DNA of 64,000 nt, from NCBI GenBank assembly GCA_022605405.1, contig JABYQQ010000006.1, forward strand, positions 1,984,001 to 2,048,000, written 5' to 3'. Shown here one piece after another: positions 43,767 through 53,806 of the stretch. Positions within the stretch are counted from its first letter, which is position 1. Each line of letters begins with the position of its first letter. This DNA comes from Earliella scabrosa (lineage: Eukaryota; Basidiomycota; Agaricomycetes; Polyporales; Polyporaceae). Made by a program: the position numbers and the translations under genes. The notes beneath the pieces are model-generated. The model ran no database searches, was not told the DNA's origin, and was given only the letters and a program-made list of their open reading frames with translations.

Positions 43767-44164
43767 CTAGTACGACGAGAGGATGTATGAGTACGGCGCA
43801 CACGGCGAAATATTATGCGCTCCGGCTGCGCTACGTTGTGAAATGGGGCCGCGAATGGGGCGCAGAATTTGTGGATCGCGCAGATAGGGGCTCATGCGCA
43901 TTCAGAGGTCGGTGCGCCAACTTGATGAGTACTCACCGCGCGTGTCCATCGAGCTCGCGAGGTTCAGACAGCACAATTTTTTTCTTGAGCACGGAGAAGA
44001 GCGAGACGTGGAGGTGGATTGTGGCCGCCTTGAATAGAGGGGACGGACTGCGAGTCACGGCGGAGAGGCTTGTCACGCAGAGCGTGTCCGTAACGCACGT
44101 TACACATGGACGGGCTTCTTTGGCAGGGAAGTTACCAAATTTGACTTCCCCGACGCTTCTCGCG
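43767..44164. promoter_or_regulatory. Divergent control region of TET/JBP and transposase genes
   Basis: A gap of about 400 bp between two head-to-head genes of the KDZ element. Part of it must contain the first exon of the dioxygenase gene (a GTGAGT donor at about 43935 on the minus strand fits). No obvious TATA box; the region could set both genes under one control. Confidence 0.45.
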
Positions 44165-47100
44165 ATGTCAAAGCGGGCCCGACGCACCCGTGACCTCCCC
44201 GACCCCGACGCTTCTGCTGAATTCTTCATCTCTGCCGTTGACGCCGTACGTCATGTCCCCGCCTCTTCTGCACCATCCACCTCCCTCGGACAAGCAGTCT
44301 TCATCGACACCACCACGGCAGACAGGCGCAGGATCCTCACCGAAGCCATTCCCCTACCACACACTGCGAATACGCCCGTCCCGTCGAACACGCCCGCACC
44401 CACGGACCCGAACGCCGCTCCCATCACAGTGAATTCCATCCCGGATTGGGACCAGTTCTTTCGTGAGGATAATCCGCTTGGGACCGACGACCCCGCCGCG
44501 GTACTCGATGAACATGCTAGACGTTACATGAACTCGGTACGTCCCTTATTCCGTGTAGACTTCGCCATAGCGTAGAAGTCTGATCATCCGCGACGTGGTT
44601 GAAGGATCTCCCTATGAAGACATGGTTGCCCGAGAGGGATATGTATCTGGACGAGCTGGTACGGAGAGAGGGTCGGGGAGATTTTGTGGCGGAAGTATGC
44701 GCATTCTGTACCACCGACTCTGAGCCGGGTCCCTGTCCACGCAAAGCAGTCTTTCGCTGTCTCGATTGCTCTCCCGCCCCCTTGTGCTGCGACGACTGCT
44801 TGTGTAGACGACACACACATCTACCGTATCATCGCGTACAGGTATGACATCGAGCCGTTTCTCCGATCTGAACGCACGCTGACCGTACACGACTTTCTAA
44901 CTGCAGCGATGGACCGGACGGACTTTCGAAGCAAGCTCCCTTCATGACGCAGGGCTATCGATTCAACTTGGCCATTGCGACGGTTCGTCTTGCTCCAATC
45001 CAATCCCTGCACGCCGCGATTTCTGCGCAATCGACTTGAACGGCCGACACAACATACGACTGAGTTTCTGCGGCTGCGACAAAGCGGGCCAGGCCGGAAA
45101 TTTGGTACAACAATTACTCCGCGCCGACCTCTATCCCGCCACTCATGTTGAACCAAACACGGCTTTCACGTTCCGACTGCTCGAACACTATCACATCCAG
45201 AGCCTGCAGGGGAAGATCTCCATGTACGACTACTACGAGTCCCTTGAGCGGCTCACTGACAACACGGGCACCAAGAAGCTGCAAAACCGATACGAGGGTT
45301 TCATGCGCGTCGTGTCGCAGTGGCGCCATCTCAAAATGCTGAAAAGAGCTGGGCGCGCGCACGATCCGACAGGCGTAGGAGGGACGCTACCCGGCCAGTT
45401 GGCGGTGGAGTGTCCGGCGTGTCCACGACCGGAGGTCAATCTGCCTGAGAATTGGGACACAGTGTCCGACGACCTCAAGTGCGTATTATTTGACCTTTTA
45501 CATTCATCTGTCGCTCACGCGTTCTGGAACAGGTATCTTTACGTGCTTAGCGTTGCCATCGATGCGTGTTTCCGTCTTAAGCGCCGCGCGGTCTCGAGTG
45601 AGGACAAGGACCCTATCCTAGGCAGTGGATGGGGTTATTTTGTGGAGGATACCGGGTACCGAGAGATCCTCGGGCTTCACGAGGGGCAGACCGAGGTTAG
45701 TCTCGCGTCTGAGTTATGCGTACTCCTCATCAGCCTGATGATGTCACGGTGCTGACGTAACATATGCAGATGTCTACCTGTACGGGACTCGCAGCCGTCG
45801 ACCATGCCAACACGAAGTACCACAAAGGCTATGCGGCGACAGGCGTCGGAGCGGTGATCTGCGCTCGCCATGAATTCATGCTGGCGAACGGCGTTGGTGA
45901 TACACAGGTTGGCGAACGGTGAGTACTCGTATGCATTGTCTCGCAAGCTCATCGCGCAGCCCCCTGACGAACTCGGACGTTACTAGATATGTTAACATGG
46001 ACTATATATTCGTCTCGGCTATGCTGCACCACCTGGTCGTCAACAAGCTCATTACGTACGACATCGCATGTCAGTGGTCCAAAGGGCTCGTTGAGCGGAT
46101 CGCGAAGTTTCCCTCGCATTTGCAAGTGTCCCTTCCAGAGGAGGCGACCATGTTTGGCATCCCGAAGCTGCACTATCACAGCCATAAGCCCGAGGGCCAT
46201 GCTCCGTTCTCACTCAACTATCGTCTAGGCGCTGGACGACTTGACGGCGAAGGAATCGAGCGACGGTGGTGGTGGATCCAACCGATTGCGAACAGCACGA
46301 AGGGGATGGGACCAGGGAAGCGACAAGGCGTCTTAGAGGACCAATGGGGCTATGCAAATTGGCGCAAGTTTGTCATGTTGCGTGAGTAGCCTCTTCAAGT
46401 TCATCGTTAACAAGTCTCTCATCCAGCGTCCAATGCAGCGTGGACACTTCGGAATCGTCTCATTCTTGCAGCGCGAGAACACCAGGAGCATCAAGAGCTC
46501 TTTGACGCGTTTACCTCCCGTCTGGATGCGGAACATGTGGCCGCGTGGACGGTGCAGATCATAGCTTGGGAAAAGGATCAGACGCTACCAGATCCTTACC
46601 AGGTCATGACCGCCGGTATGTTGTGCCGCCATGCTCTGCATTGTCCCTGACACCTGACGCGCTTTGTGCAGGTCCGAGTCAGGCTGAGATTCGGCGTGAG
46701 ATCTCCCAAGAGGAGTCACAGGTGAACGCCGAAGAAGGCTACGTCCCCTTGCACGACGTATCACCTTCAGGCTTCATCACAACAGGTATCGACCTTGAAG
46801 AGCAGCAGTACGTTCCCGCATACGCACCGCGGTATTGTCATGACACTGACACGTTTGACTCTAGGCACCGCCTCCGTCGGGAGACACAGCGCGCCACGTC
46901 GTCGAAGCTGCCGGTCATTGTCGAACGGCGCCATGCGCTGCGTCGCCGGTTGATGAAGTTCCGCGAGCTGCAGGCAGTGTACATGCCTGCTGCGCTTCCG
47001 ATTTTGGCCGAGGACCCTTCCGCAAGACTTGACATCGAAGCCGTCGAGAACGTCCGGCTTGGTCTGCCCTCCGACATCAGCGAGAACCACCGCTCCAAGG

Positions 47101-47954
47101 TCTGTGCGACTCGCCTCCAGGACATAGAGGCGCGCCTTCGGGAAGCGCAGTGCCACGACGCCTTGCAAGATCTGCGCAACAAGCTGCACACGATCGCCCA
47201 TCTATACAAGTACAAGAAAGTCAACGTTCGTCACCAGGGACCCAACACCCGAGCGCGCGCCGACGTCAGCAAGCAGGAGGAGCGCAAAGATCGCGCCGCA
47301 GCCACGTACCGGCGCGCACACAGCGCGAAGCTAGCGCTGTCTGGCCCTGGCGATTGGATGAAGACCCTGCAGGTGCTACGCGATGAGGACATACGACATA
47401 TGACAGACGAAGATGCGGACACCATCAAGAAGAAGAGGAAGCGCAAGAAGGACACACCTGCCGGGGTGGGCGAAGGTCACCGCAAGGTCTCCTGGATATG
47501 GCAGGGGGCCGACGCAGGTGGGAGCGCAGGCACGACGGACTCTCTGCGTGTCGAATGGCTCAAGATGCGCGCGCGCGCTATGCGATGGCTCGAGGAGACC
47601 AAGCTCCTTCCAGAGGAGATGCGTCGGTGCCTTGCCACGCTACTGTTCGAGCAGACGACATGGGAAGCCCGCATCAGCACGCGCACAGTGGAGGACCCGC
47701 GACTGCAAGAAGGGCTGGTCGCATACGCCCTTGATCAGGCAGCGATCAGGCGCACAATGAGGTCAACATTCCGCTCGGTTTGCATAGACGCGGCGATGAA
47801 GGTTCAGACTGGCGCGCTCAGTGCTGAATGGAAGCCTGTTGATACCGAGAGTGTGGCTCCGCTGGAGGTTCCTGAATTGGACGACGATTATCGTGATATT
47901 GCACAGATGTACGAGCTAGACGGAGAGGATATGGAGGCGCCCGCATGGGCGTAG
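44165..47954 (+). CDS. KDZ transposase with CxC2 cysteine cluster
   Basis: Exons 44165-44536, 44605-44841, 44907-45478, 45533-45695, 45770-45918, 45987-46381, 46427-46615 and 46672-47954 (a further 57-bp in-frame intron probably at 46807-46863) give about 1,100 residues. Residues 125-205 form the CxC2-type zinc-binding cluster: CAFC, CPRKAVFRCLDC, LCCDDC, H.....H, followed by HCDGSSC and CGC. The transposase core has the three acidic blocks of the KDZ family: AIDACFRLKRR, YDIACQWSKG (after DYIFVSAMLHHL), and DGEGIERRWWWIQPIANSTKGMG, with HYHSHKPEGH in between. The C-terminal 400 residues are helical and charged, with a basic KKKRKRKK patch. Frame and splice sites are intact, so the enzyme may be active. 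It cuts and joins element ends, presumably at the flanking repeats. Confidence 0.9.
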
Positions 47955-48160
47955 TTCTCGGATCTCAGCCCCTAGTGTATGGTTACCAATACGCAGCCAG
48001 AAAACACGCAGTAACGCCAATAAACCAGGAATTGCCACATACAGCGGGCTGCCGGGATGCCGACCACATCAGCGAAGCATATTCCCGTATTAAGCAGGCT
48101 GCCGAGATGCCAGACAAGCCGCTATGATGCCGATAGGGACCCACATCAGCCACCAGACAA

Positions 48161-48233
48161 CCGTGATATATCACGAGGATAACAAGCTCGTGATGTAAAA
48201 CCGTCGTGGTTAAGGTCCTGTCCGTGATATATC
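48161..48233 (-). repeat. KDZ element right terminal inverted repeat
   Basis: ccgtgatatatcacga (48161-48176), tcgtgatgt (48188-48196) and gatatatc (48226-48233) are the inverted counterparts of the left-end islands, with the same 11-, 20- and 37-base geometry. The first island is itself a near-perfect palindrome. Confidence 0.85.
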
Positions 48234-48589
48234 AGGGGTCCCATAGCTGGTGCTTCGGAAGGGTTCTCAGCGGCACTGGTATCTCAGTGCTCATATGCTG
48301 CTGCGTTGCTTCTGTAGATGTTCGTTTGGAGCGGTAAGCTCTCCCATCGCGAAGTGAGGAGTAGGCGTCGCCTGCCGATGGTGTGTACATGGATGGACTG
48401 ACATGTCTCTACCATTTCATAGCATTCGTCCGGCTCGCTGGGGATGCACACTCAGATATGGGCTTGCTATAGAACGTCCTCGGTGGTGGATTCTCTCATC
48501 AAATACGCCGTTGGGAGTGGTGAGCGCACCTCACCCATGCTGATTTATACTCACTATGTTGACTTCTCGAGACCCTTTTCAGCCTGAGC

Positions 48590-48760
48590 AAGAGTCGGCG
48601 CTGTTCAAAACCCCAACTGTAGGTGAGAGTTGCGCGTTAAGTGATGATATGCTCATTGTACTTGATCCCGCCGCCATGATGATCCCGACAGTATGCCCTC
48701 CTGGGTTACAAGGCGGTTGTAGACGCCCGGCAACTTGGCATCCATGATCAAGAGGCGATC
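48590..48760. repeat. Dispersed repeat, copy 2
   Basis: Second copy of the segment at 33932-34062, with small insertions. The two copies lie on either side of the KDZ element in the same orientation. Confidence 0.7.
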
Positions 48761-48889
48761 CGAGTCGCGCGGTCCGCCCTACTCTCCGTCGACGTCGCTC
48801 GCCGCTCGGCCTTCAACACCTAGGCCTTCTCGTCTACCCATGCTTCTAGCCGGGACGACCCAGTAATCTAGATCTGAGATTTCTGGATC

Positions 48890-49990
48890 AATTCCGAGTG
48901 GGACATCCCGATGCACCCTGCACGCTGCAGGACTCAGCCATGTGCGATCGGTCACCTCTTTCTATTCCCGGAGATGCCTCCTTGAAGGCCATTTGCAACG
49001 TGAACGGTAGCTCCGAGTGGCACCGGCCTCCGCGTTGGACCATGGAGGTAAGCCTGTACGTACATGCATCTAGATCCACTGCGAGCCGAGTGGCACAAGT
49101 TGCACGCCCGCGCACGGCCGACCGTGCTTTTCTTCTTCAGGATAACACTCTTTCAGGCATGTCCAAGACGTATCCATAGCTTCGACGCGACTAATGGATC
49201 CGAGTGGCATCAGTCGCATGCATGCGCTCGCGGATCTGGATCCAATACTCGAGGTGGCACAGCGCAGGAGGCCTAGACTGCCAACCGAGTGGCGTAAGTC
49301 GCACGCCGGCCGGCCGTGCTCTCCTTCAGGACCATTCCCGTTCAGGCACATCCCGGGTTGCGACGCGACTACTGGCTCCGAGTGGCATGGGTCGCACGCC
49401 TGCGCGCGGCCGGCCGTGCTTGTCTTCTTCAGGATAATACCTAATCCAGGATCACCGAACGCGCCCCGAGTGGCACAACGCAAGTCTGCAGCTGTTCGCG
49501 ATCGCGATATTGATCGTCTACTGCGAACCGAGTGGCACAAGTCGCACGTCTGCGCGGCTGGCCATGCTTTCCTTCTTCAGGGCAATTCCTCATGTCGTGT
49601 CCATGGCTGCGACGCCCGAGTGGCATTGGTCGCATGCATCCGCGCCGAGTGCAGCTCGCGGTCGGTCCGGATCCAATCTAGGAAAGTCAACGTTGACCCG
49701 ACTATCCGCCCCGAGAGGCACAAGTCGCACGCCTGCGCAGGGCCGGACGCGCTGTTCTTCTACAGGACATTTCCCTTTCAGGCGTGGCTCAGGCCGTGTC
49801 AATGGCTGCGACGCGACTATTGGGTACGAGTGGCATGAGTCGCACGCCTGAGCGCGGCCGGCTGTGCTCTCCTTCATCACAATCCCCTTTCAGGCACATC
49901 CCGCGACGCGACTACTCGGTCGCAAGCTCGACAGCACAATCCGGCTCGTGGCCATGGTCGCAACGCGACTGTCCGCTCGCTCCCTGCGCA
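48890..49990. repeat. Degenerate tandem repeat, unit about 60-115 bp
   Basis: The word cgagtggca or a close variant recurs at 49014, 49087, 49201, 49286, 49379, 49467, 49529, 49617, 49712 and 49827. It is usually followed by agtcgcacgcctgcgcg, ggccggccgtgct, cttcttcagga, tttcaggca and gctgcgacgcgactact. Units differ by substitutions and small deletions and are not coding in any frame, although open frames arise by chance. It looks like a local satellite or an eroded minisatellite array of about ten units. Confidence 0.85.
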
Positions 49991-50322
49991 TGCCCGAGCT
50001 TCGCTTCAACCTCCGCCGATATGAGGTGAGCCTTTTTCTGTAATCCGAGTGTTCAGGCCTAACGAGAGTGAGATCTAGACCGGCGGGCCCATGGGTCTAC
50101 GGCGCGGTCAAATTTGTCAACTCGCCGAATCTGCCATCCCCCTGCCTCTAGTAGACCCAAGCACTCGGTCTCTGGCTTTCAGTTCACTCGACGTAGATCA
50201 CTGTACGCCTTATATCCTATTGATACTAGTATCTATACAGTTCCAGCCCCAGTCTTGCGTCACAGAGCAGGACGATAGGTGTCTAACGGTACATATCTGT
50301 CAATAGAGGTCGCCCCCGAAGT

Positions 50323-52719
50323 CTACATCATGTAAGATCGAATATGGTTTGATAACGGAGCCTCAAACCGCTTCTCCGGGGTCCTTGCTCGCGCTAAGAA
50401 CGATTGCTCCCTTGCCTTCAGTGATAGGCGGTCGCGGCGTGTGCACCATCGTCCGCTCGTTAGCCGTCGAAGCAGCACAGATCGTGGCCAGCGCAGGGGC
50501 ATCCTCGCGGGACAACGACTTGACGCGCTTGCTGTCACTGCCTTGTGTATCCTCGTCCTCCTCATGCGACCGTTTCTTGTGAGCTCTGTACATGTAGTAT
50601 GCTTGTCAAACAGGTCCAACAGAAGCTCAATGGAACTCACCGCAACGTCTCCTCAGGAGCACTGCTGACGACCAACGGTGACCCAGGTTTGGACGAGGAG
50701 CTCGTGACCAGGTCACTGTGCAGCAGCGAAGCCCTCTGAGGGGACGGTAATGGAGAAGGCGCTTTCACCCCCACGCCTGCGAGTACCACGCTCTTTCCCT
50801 GAGCGCTCATACTGAGTAACCATCTCCCGTCAGCCGGCCACAATGTCCCAGGAATAGACAACGTACTGAGCGAGGAGCTGGTGTAATACCCAAAGTACAT
50901 CGTCTCGCCACGCTGACCAGTCGTCTTGATTCATCGTAGCAGCACCGGTTTCATCAGAATATGGCCAGCATGACTTGAGCCCCAGCAAAACCCCAAATAT
51001 GATCGCGCGCGCATGCAGCCAAAAGAGTGCCCAATCTCTAGGCGCCGTCCTAGATGGACACAAGAGCATTCGAGGATGCTCCACTTGAGCGGTGGGGCCG
51101 CTAAACCGCGCTAACGGCTGCAACTCTAGCCATTCTGAGACCCAATGTCGAGCGTCGGTGTAACTGCGGATGTGAATACGACCCGGTTGCAGCTTCCCTG
51201 ACTCCCCGGTATCCTGATTGGTCTCAAGGGAAGATCGTGTTTGTCAACATGAAGTACCACAGAATGAGAGAATGCGCACCCATTCTTCGAGGGTCCCGAC
51301 AACGAGAACCGCGGCTCGAACAAGCTGCTGCCACTTGGTCACCTGGGGAGGTAGGTAGAGCTGTCTGATGACTGTCGCGAAGCGATCCAGCGCTACAAAG
51401 CGCATAATATCCTTGGACGCAACGAGACTCTGAGAACAAATGTAAGCGTATCACGCCAGACAAACAGTGGATAGGACATACTGTGCTATGAGACTGCGCA
51501 TTCGGACGTAAGGTACTGGGGCCCTCTGTAGTACCAACATCACGCGTCTTGCCGGGCCGCTGATGCTCTACCGGAGCCTCGCATCGAGGGCGAGGTAACG
51601 TGCTCGAGCCCTGGTGCGGATTCACGTCACGGTTAATGCGGTGATGTATAGGCGCGGTACAACCCACTCTCGTTTGATCATCCGCGATCGGTGTCTGGTG
51701 TGTTTGAGCTTTGACGACGTCATCTTCCACCATTTGTGGATTGGTGTGCACGAAAGGATTACGCCGGCTCTACCATGCTGATCGTCAGATCTGTTCTCCC
51801 ACAAGAGCATCGTCGCTGGGCGTACCTTCGAGTTATACGAAAAAGGACTGGAAAGTCGTGTCTCCTCGGATGTTCTTACCAGCGGGACGGAACTGGACAA
51901 CTCTTCTGCCATGTCCGGTGTCTGGGTTGTCGGCATCGCATCAGCGCGGGGCATAACATCACACGAAGGGGACCTACAGCAGATGCGTGCGCCACGCCTC
52001 CGGAATGTCCACGGGCTTCGACTCCAAGAGTTGATCTGCTGGAAGTTTGCGTGTGAGAAGCCCCATTAACCAGCGAAAGGGCTACCGAGTCTCCATGGTG
52101 AAGTGAGGCCCCAGAACTCGGTGGCTCCTTCGAGCGGGGTGAGTGCCTAGTGCGAGACGCATGCGGGGGAGCTGTCCTTGAAGTACTGCTTGGGTGAGCG
52201 ACAGACGACTGTAGAGGTCGTATGTTTCCGGGTTCAATCTCAAATCGAGATAGGGCGGGTTGAATCGCTTGCTCTGTTGGAACAGCTGAGGATCTCCGCG
52301 TCGCCTGGACGGTATGTCCTGTCGTCAACATAGACAATCCGTGCGTGTCTATCTGATGGCCCATGCTGTGATGGTTCTGATACAGAGCATCGCCATTGGC
52401 ATTGCGACTGACTCGCGAGACAGTCTGACCATTGGAGACATAGGGCAAATGAGATCTTGTCGACGGTCCGTGTGCGTCTGGAGGTTGCGAGACATTCGCA
52501 CGGGATATATATTGCAAAGCCCAGTCATATCCCGTTTGATTGTGACTTAAACCAGTAGACTGAGCTGCGCGCGACGATGTACTCTAATGCCCAAGTCAGA
52601 TATCCAATCAAGAATCGCCTGACTGACGCACTCACCTTCTCTGAGAAACTCGTTATTGATCCTGACTCCCAGTCGGAGTCCGAGGCATCGTCAGAGGCAA
52701 GGTTGCGATCACTGTTCAT
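50323..52719 (-). CDS. Hypothetical protein related to KDZ-associated C terminus
   Basis: Several minus-strand pieces belong together. The first two exons fit: 52636-52719 (MNSDRNLASDDASDSDWESG) and 51965-52583 (a disordered Ser/His/Thr/Arg-rich region). Further down, ordered sequence appears: KDIMRFVALDRFATVIRQLY and KWQQLVRAAVLVVGTLEEWV near 51350, then WVSEWLELQPLARF, a hydrophobic WALFWLHARAIIFGVLLGLK, and DDWSAWRDDVLWVLHQL near 50900. A Lys/Arg/Glu-rich tail lies near 50550. The LQP block and the DW..A...DV.WVL.Q ending repeat the pattern at the C terminus of the 916-residue KDZ protein, so the two are probably homologous over that domain. The middle splice sites were not resolved, and the gene may be damaged. 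Function unknown. Confidence 0.5.
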
Positions 52720-53806
52720 CCTATAGGAGCCGGCAAACCTGGACGTCCGATGGCGAGTCGGTTTATATAGATTGATGCGCCAAGTACAGCATGTCCATTC
52801 GGGGAGATTCCAATGTGGGTCGGTGCGTTTACAGCAACTTCCAATTGGAGGGCATTCACTCGGATGTACTTGCCTGTTTCATCATCAGCCACATATCCTA
52901 TGACCGCCTCGGTTTATTAGTGACTCGTTATCCCAGACGTATGCACATCTACCTGTCCCAATGTCACAGTCCGAAGACTTATTGCACCACGCACGTCTCT
53001 CGCTGCAGCTACACGTCCAATCAGTCCTTCAAGACTTCGGTTGTCTACCGCTGTATTATCGAACCTGTAACGTTGAACGTCATCGAGAAATGCCGACATT
53101 TGGATCTGTAAGTTGGTACCCGATGATCTACTGCCAGTGTACTATATTGCTGATGGAGTATGAGGAAGATAGCCGGGGCAGAAGTACGAGCTAGAGGGCC
53201 GAGCTTGAGAGGCCACGGAGGCGGACGCATGCTTCAGAGTCATCTAGGTGGTTAAGCCATACGTTGATGTCTGGGGCAAGTCATGATCAGTGGGGCGTGA
53301 AGTCAGGAGTTCGAGTTAGCACACACTGTCATGATCAATGTCACCGCCCTGCACGTGATCTGTGACTGCTCGCGATTGTCACGCTTAAGCCAAACACGTC
53401 CCAACAAACACCACTGCCTTTCCGATTCCTTGGCTCTGTCATGGGCACCTACATATCCTTCGAATTCGTGACACGAGCGGCATGCGCAGAACCTCGGCAC
53501 GTCTATACGCCATGCATTGTCAGGCGCATGCATTCACACGAACTGAACAATCGTGAGATGCGCGGATCACGATCGGAGACAATCGGCCCCTTGAACATCG
53601 CTGGTGAGGACTTGCCCTATCGGTGACTTACTTCGTGTCAGCTAAACCTCTTTTGTCTGTTCCTTTTGCGAGGATTGCAGAATCGAGGTGTGCCACTCGT
53701 CCACGATGGATCTCCGGCGTCTACACACCAGATTGTGCCACCCAGCGAATGGTATTCATGTATGCGCACGTCCCCTTGAAGTCCCCGTACCCCGCCTCGT
53801 CTCGAC
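52720..53806. other. Gene-free spacer, about 1.1 kb
   Basis: Short ORFs only; a plus-strand stretch from 52961 (MSQSEDLLHHARLSLQLHV) is the most protein-like but lacks support. A promoter for each divergent neighbour must lie here. Confidence 0.45.

Larger units (their letters stand above)
35758..48233. mobile_element. KDZ-class DNA transposon with five genes
   Basis: A 12,476-bp unit bounded by 73-bp degenerate terminal inverted repeats. Inside lie, left to right, a 916-residue KDZ-associated protein (minus), a 381-residue protein with RNase H1-N/viroplasmin-like modules (plus), a 217-residue unknown (minus), a TET/JBP dioxygenase (minus) and the KDZ transposase (plus). Published work has shown that Kyakuja-Dileera-Zisupton elements in basidiomycetes often carry TET/JBP genes, which fits. 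All five reading frames appear intact, so the copy may be recent or active. No clean target-site duplication was found directly outside the repeats, so the exact ends may lie a few bases further out or the duplication has decayed. Confidence 0.85.

Noticed and set aside
46801..46866. Read-through of the last predicted KDZ transposase intron as coding sequence
   Set aside because: The 57-bp stretch is open and in frame, so it cannot be excluded, but it has good GT-AG borders and interrupts a conserved Gln-Gln/Arg-rich junction.
35740..48250. An 8-bp target-site duplication directly outside the KDZ terminal repeats
   Set aside because: Flanks (...tgtagatat on the left, aggggtccc... on the right) do not match; small nearby matches (ttcgga, gggaccc) are not at corresponding positions.
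49070..49880. Open frames of 80-210 codons inside the tandem repeat
   Set aside because: They follow the repeat period and change frame with each unit; composition is repetitive and unlike the neighbouring genes.
48890..49990. CRISPR-like array
   Set aside because: Units are long, degenerate and directly adjoining without unique spacers; the genome is eukaryotic.
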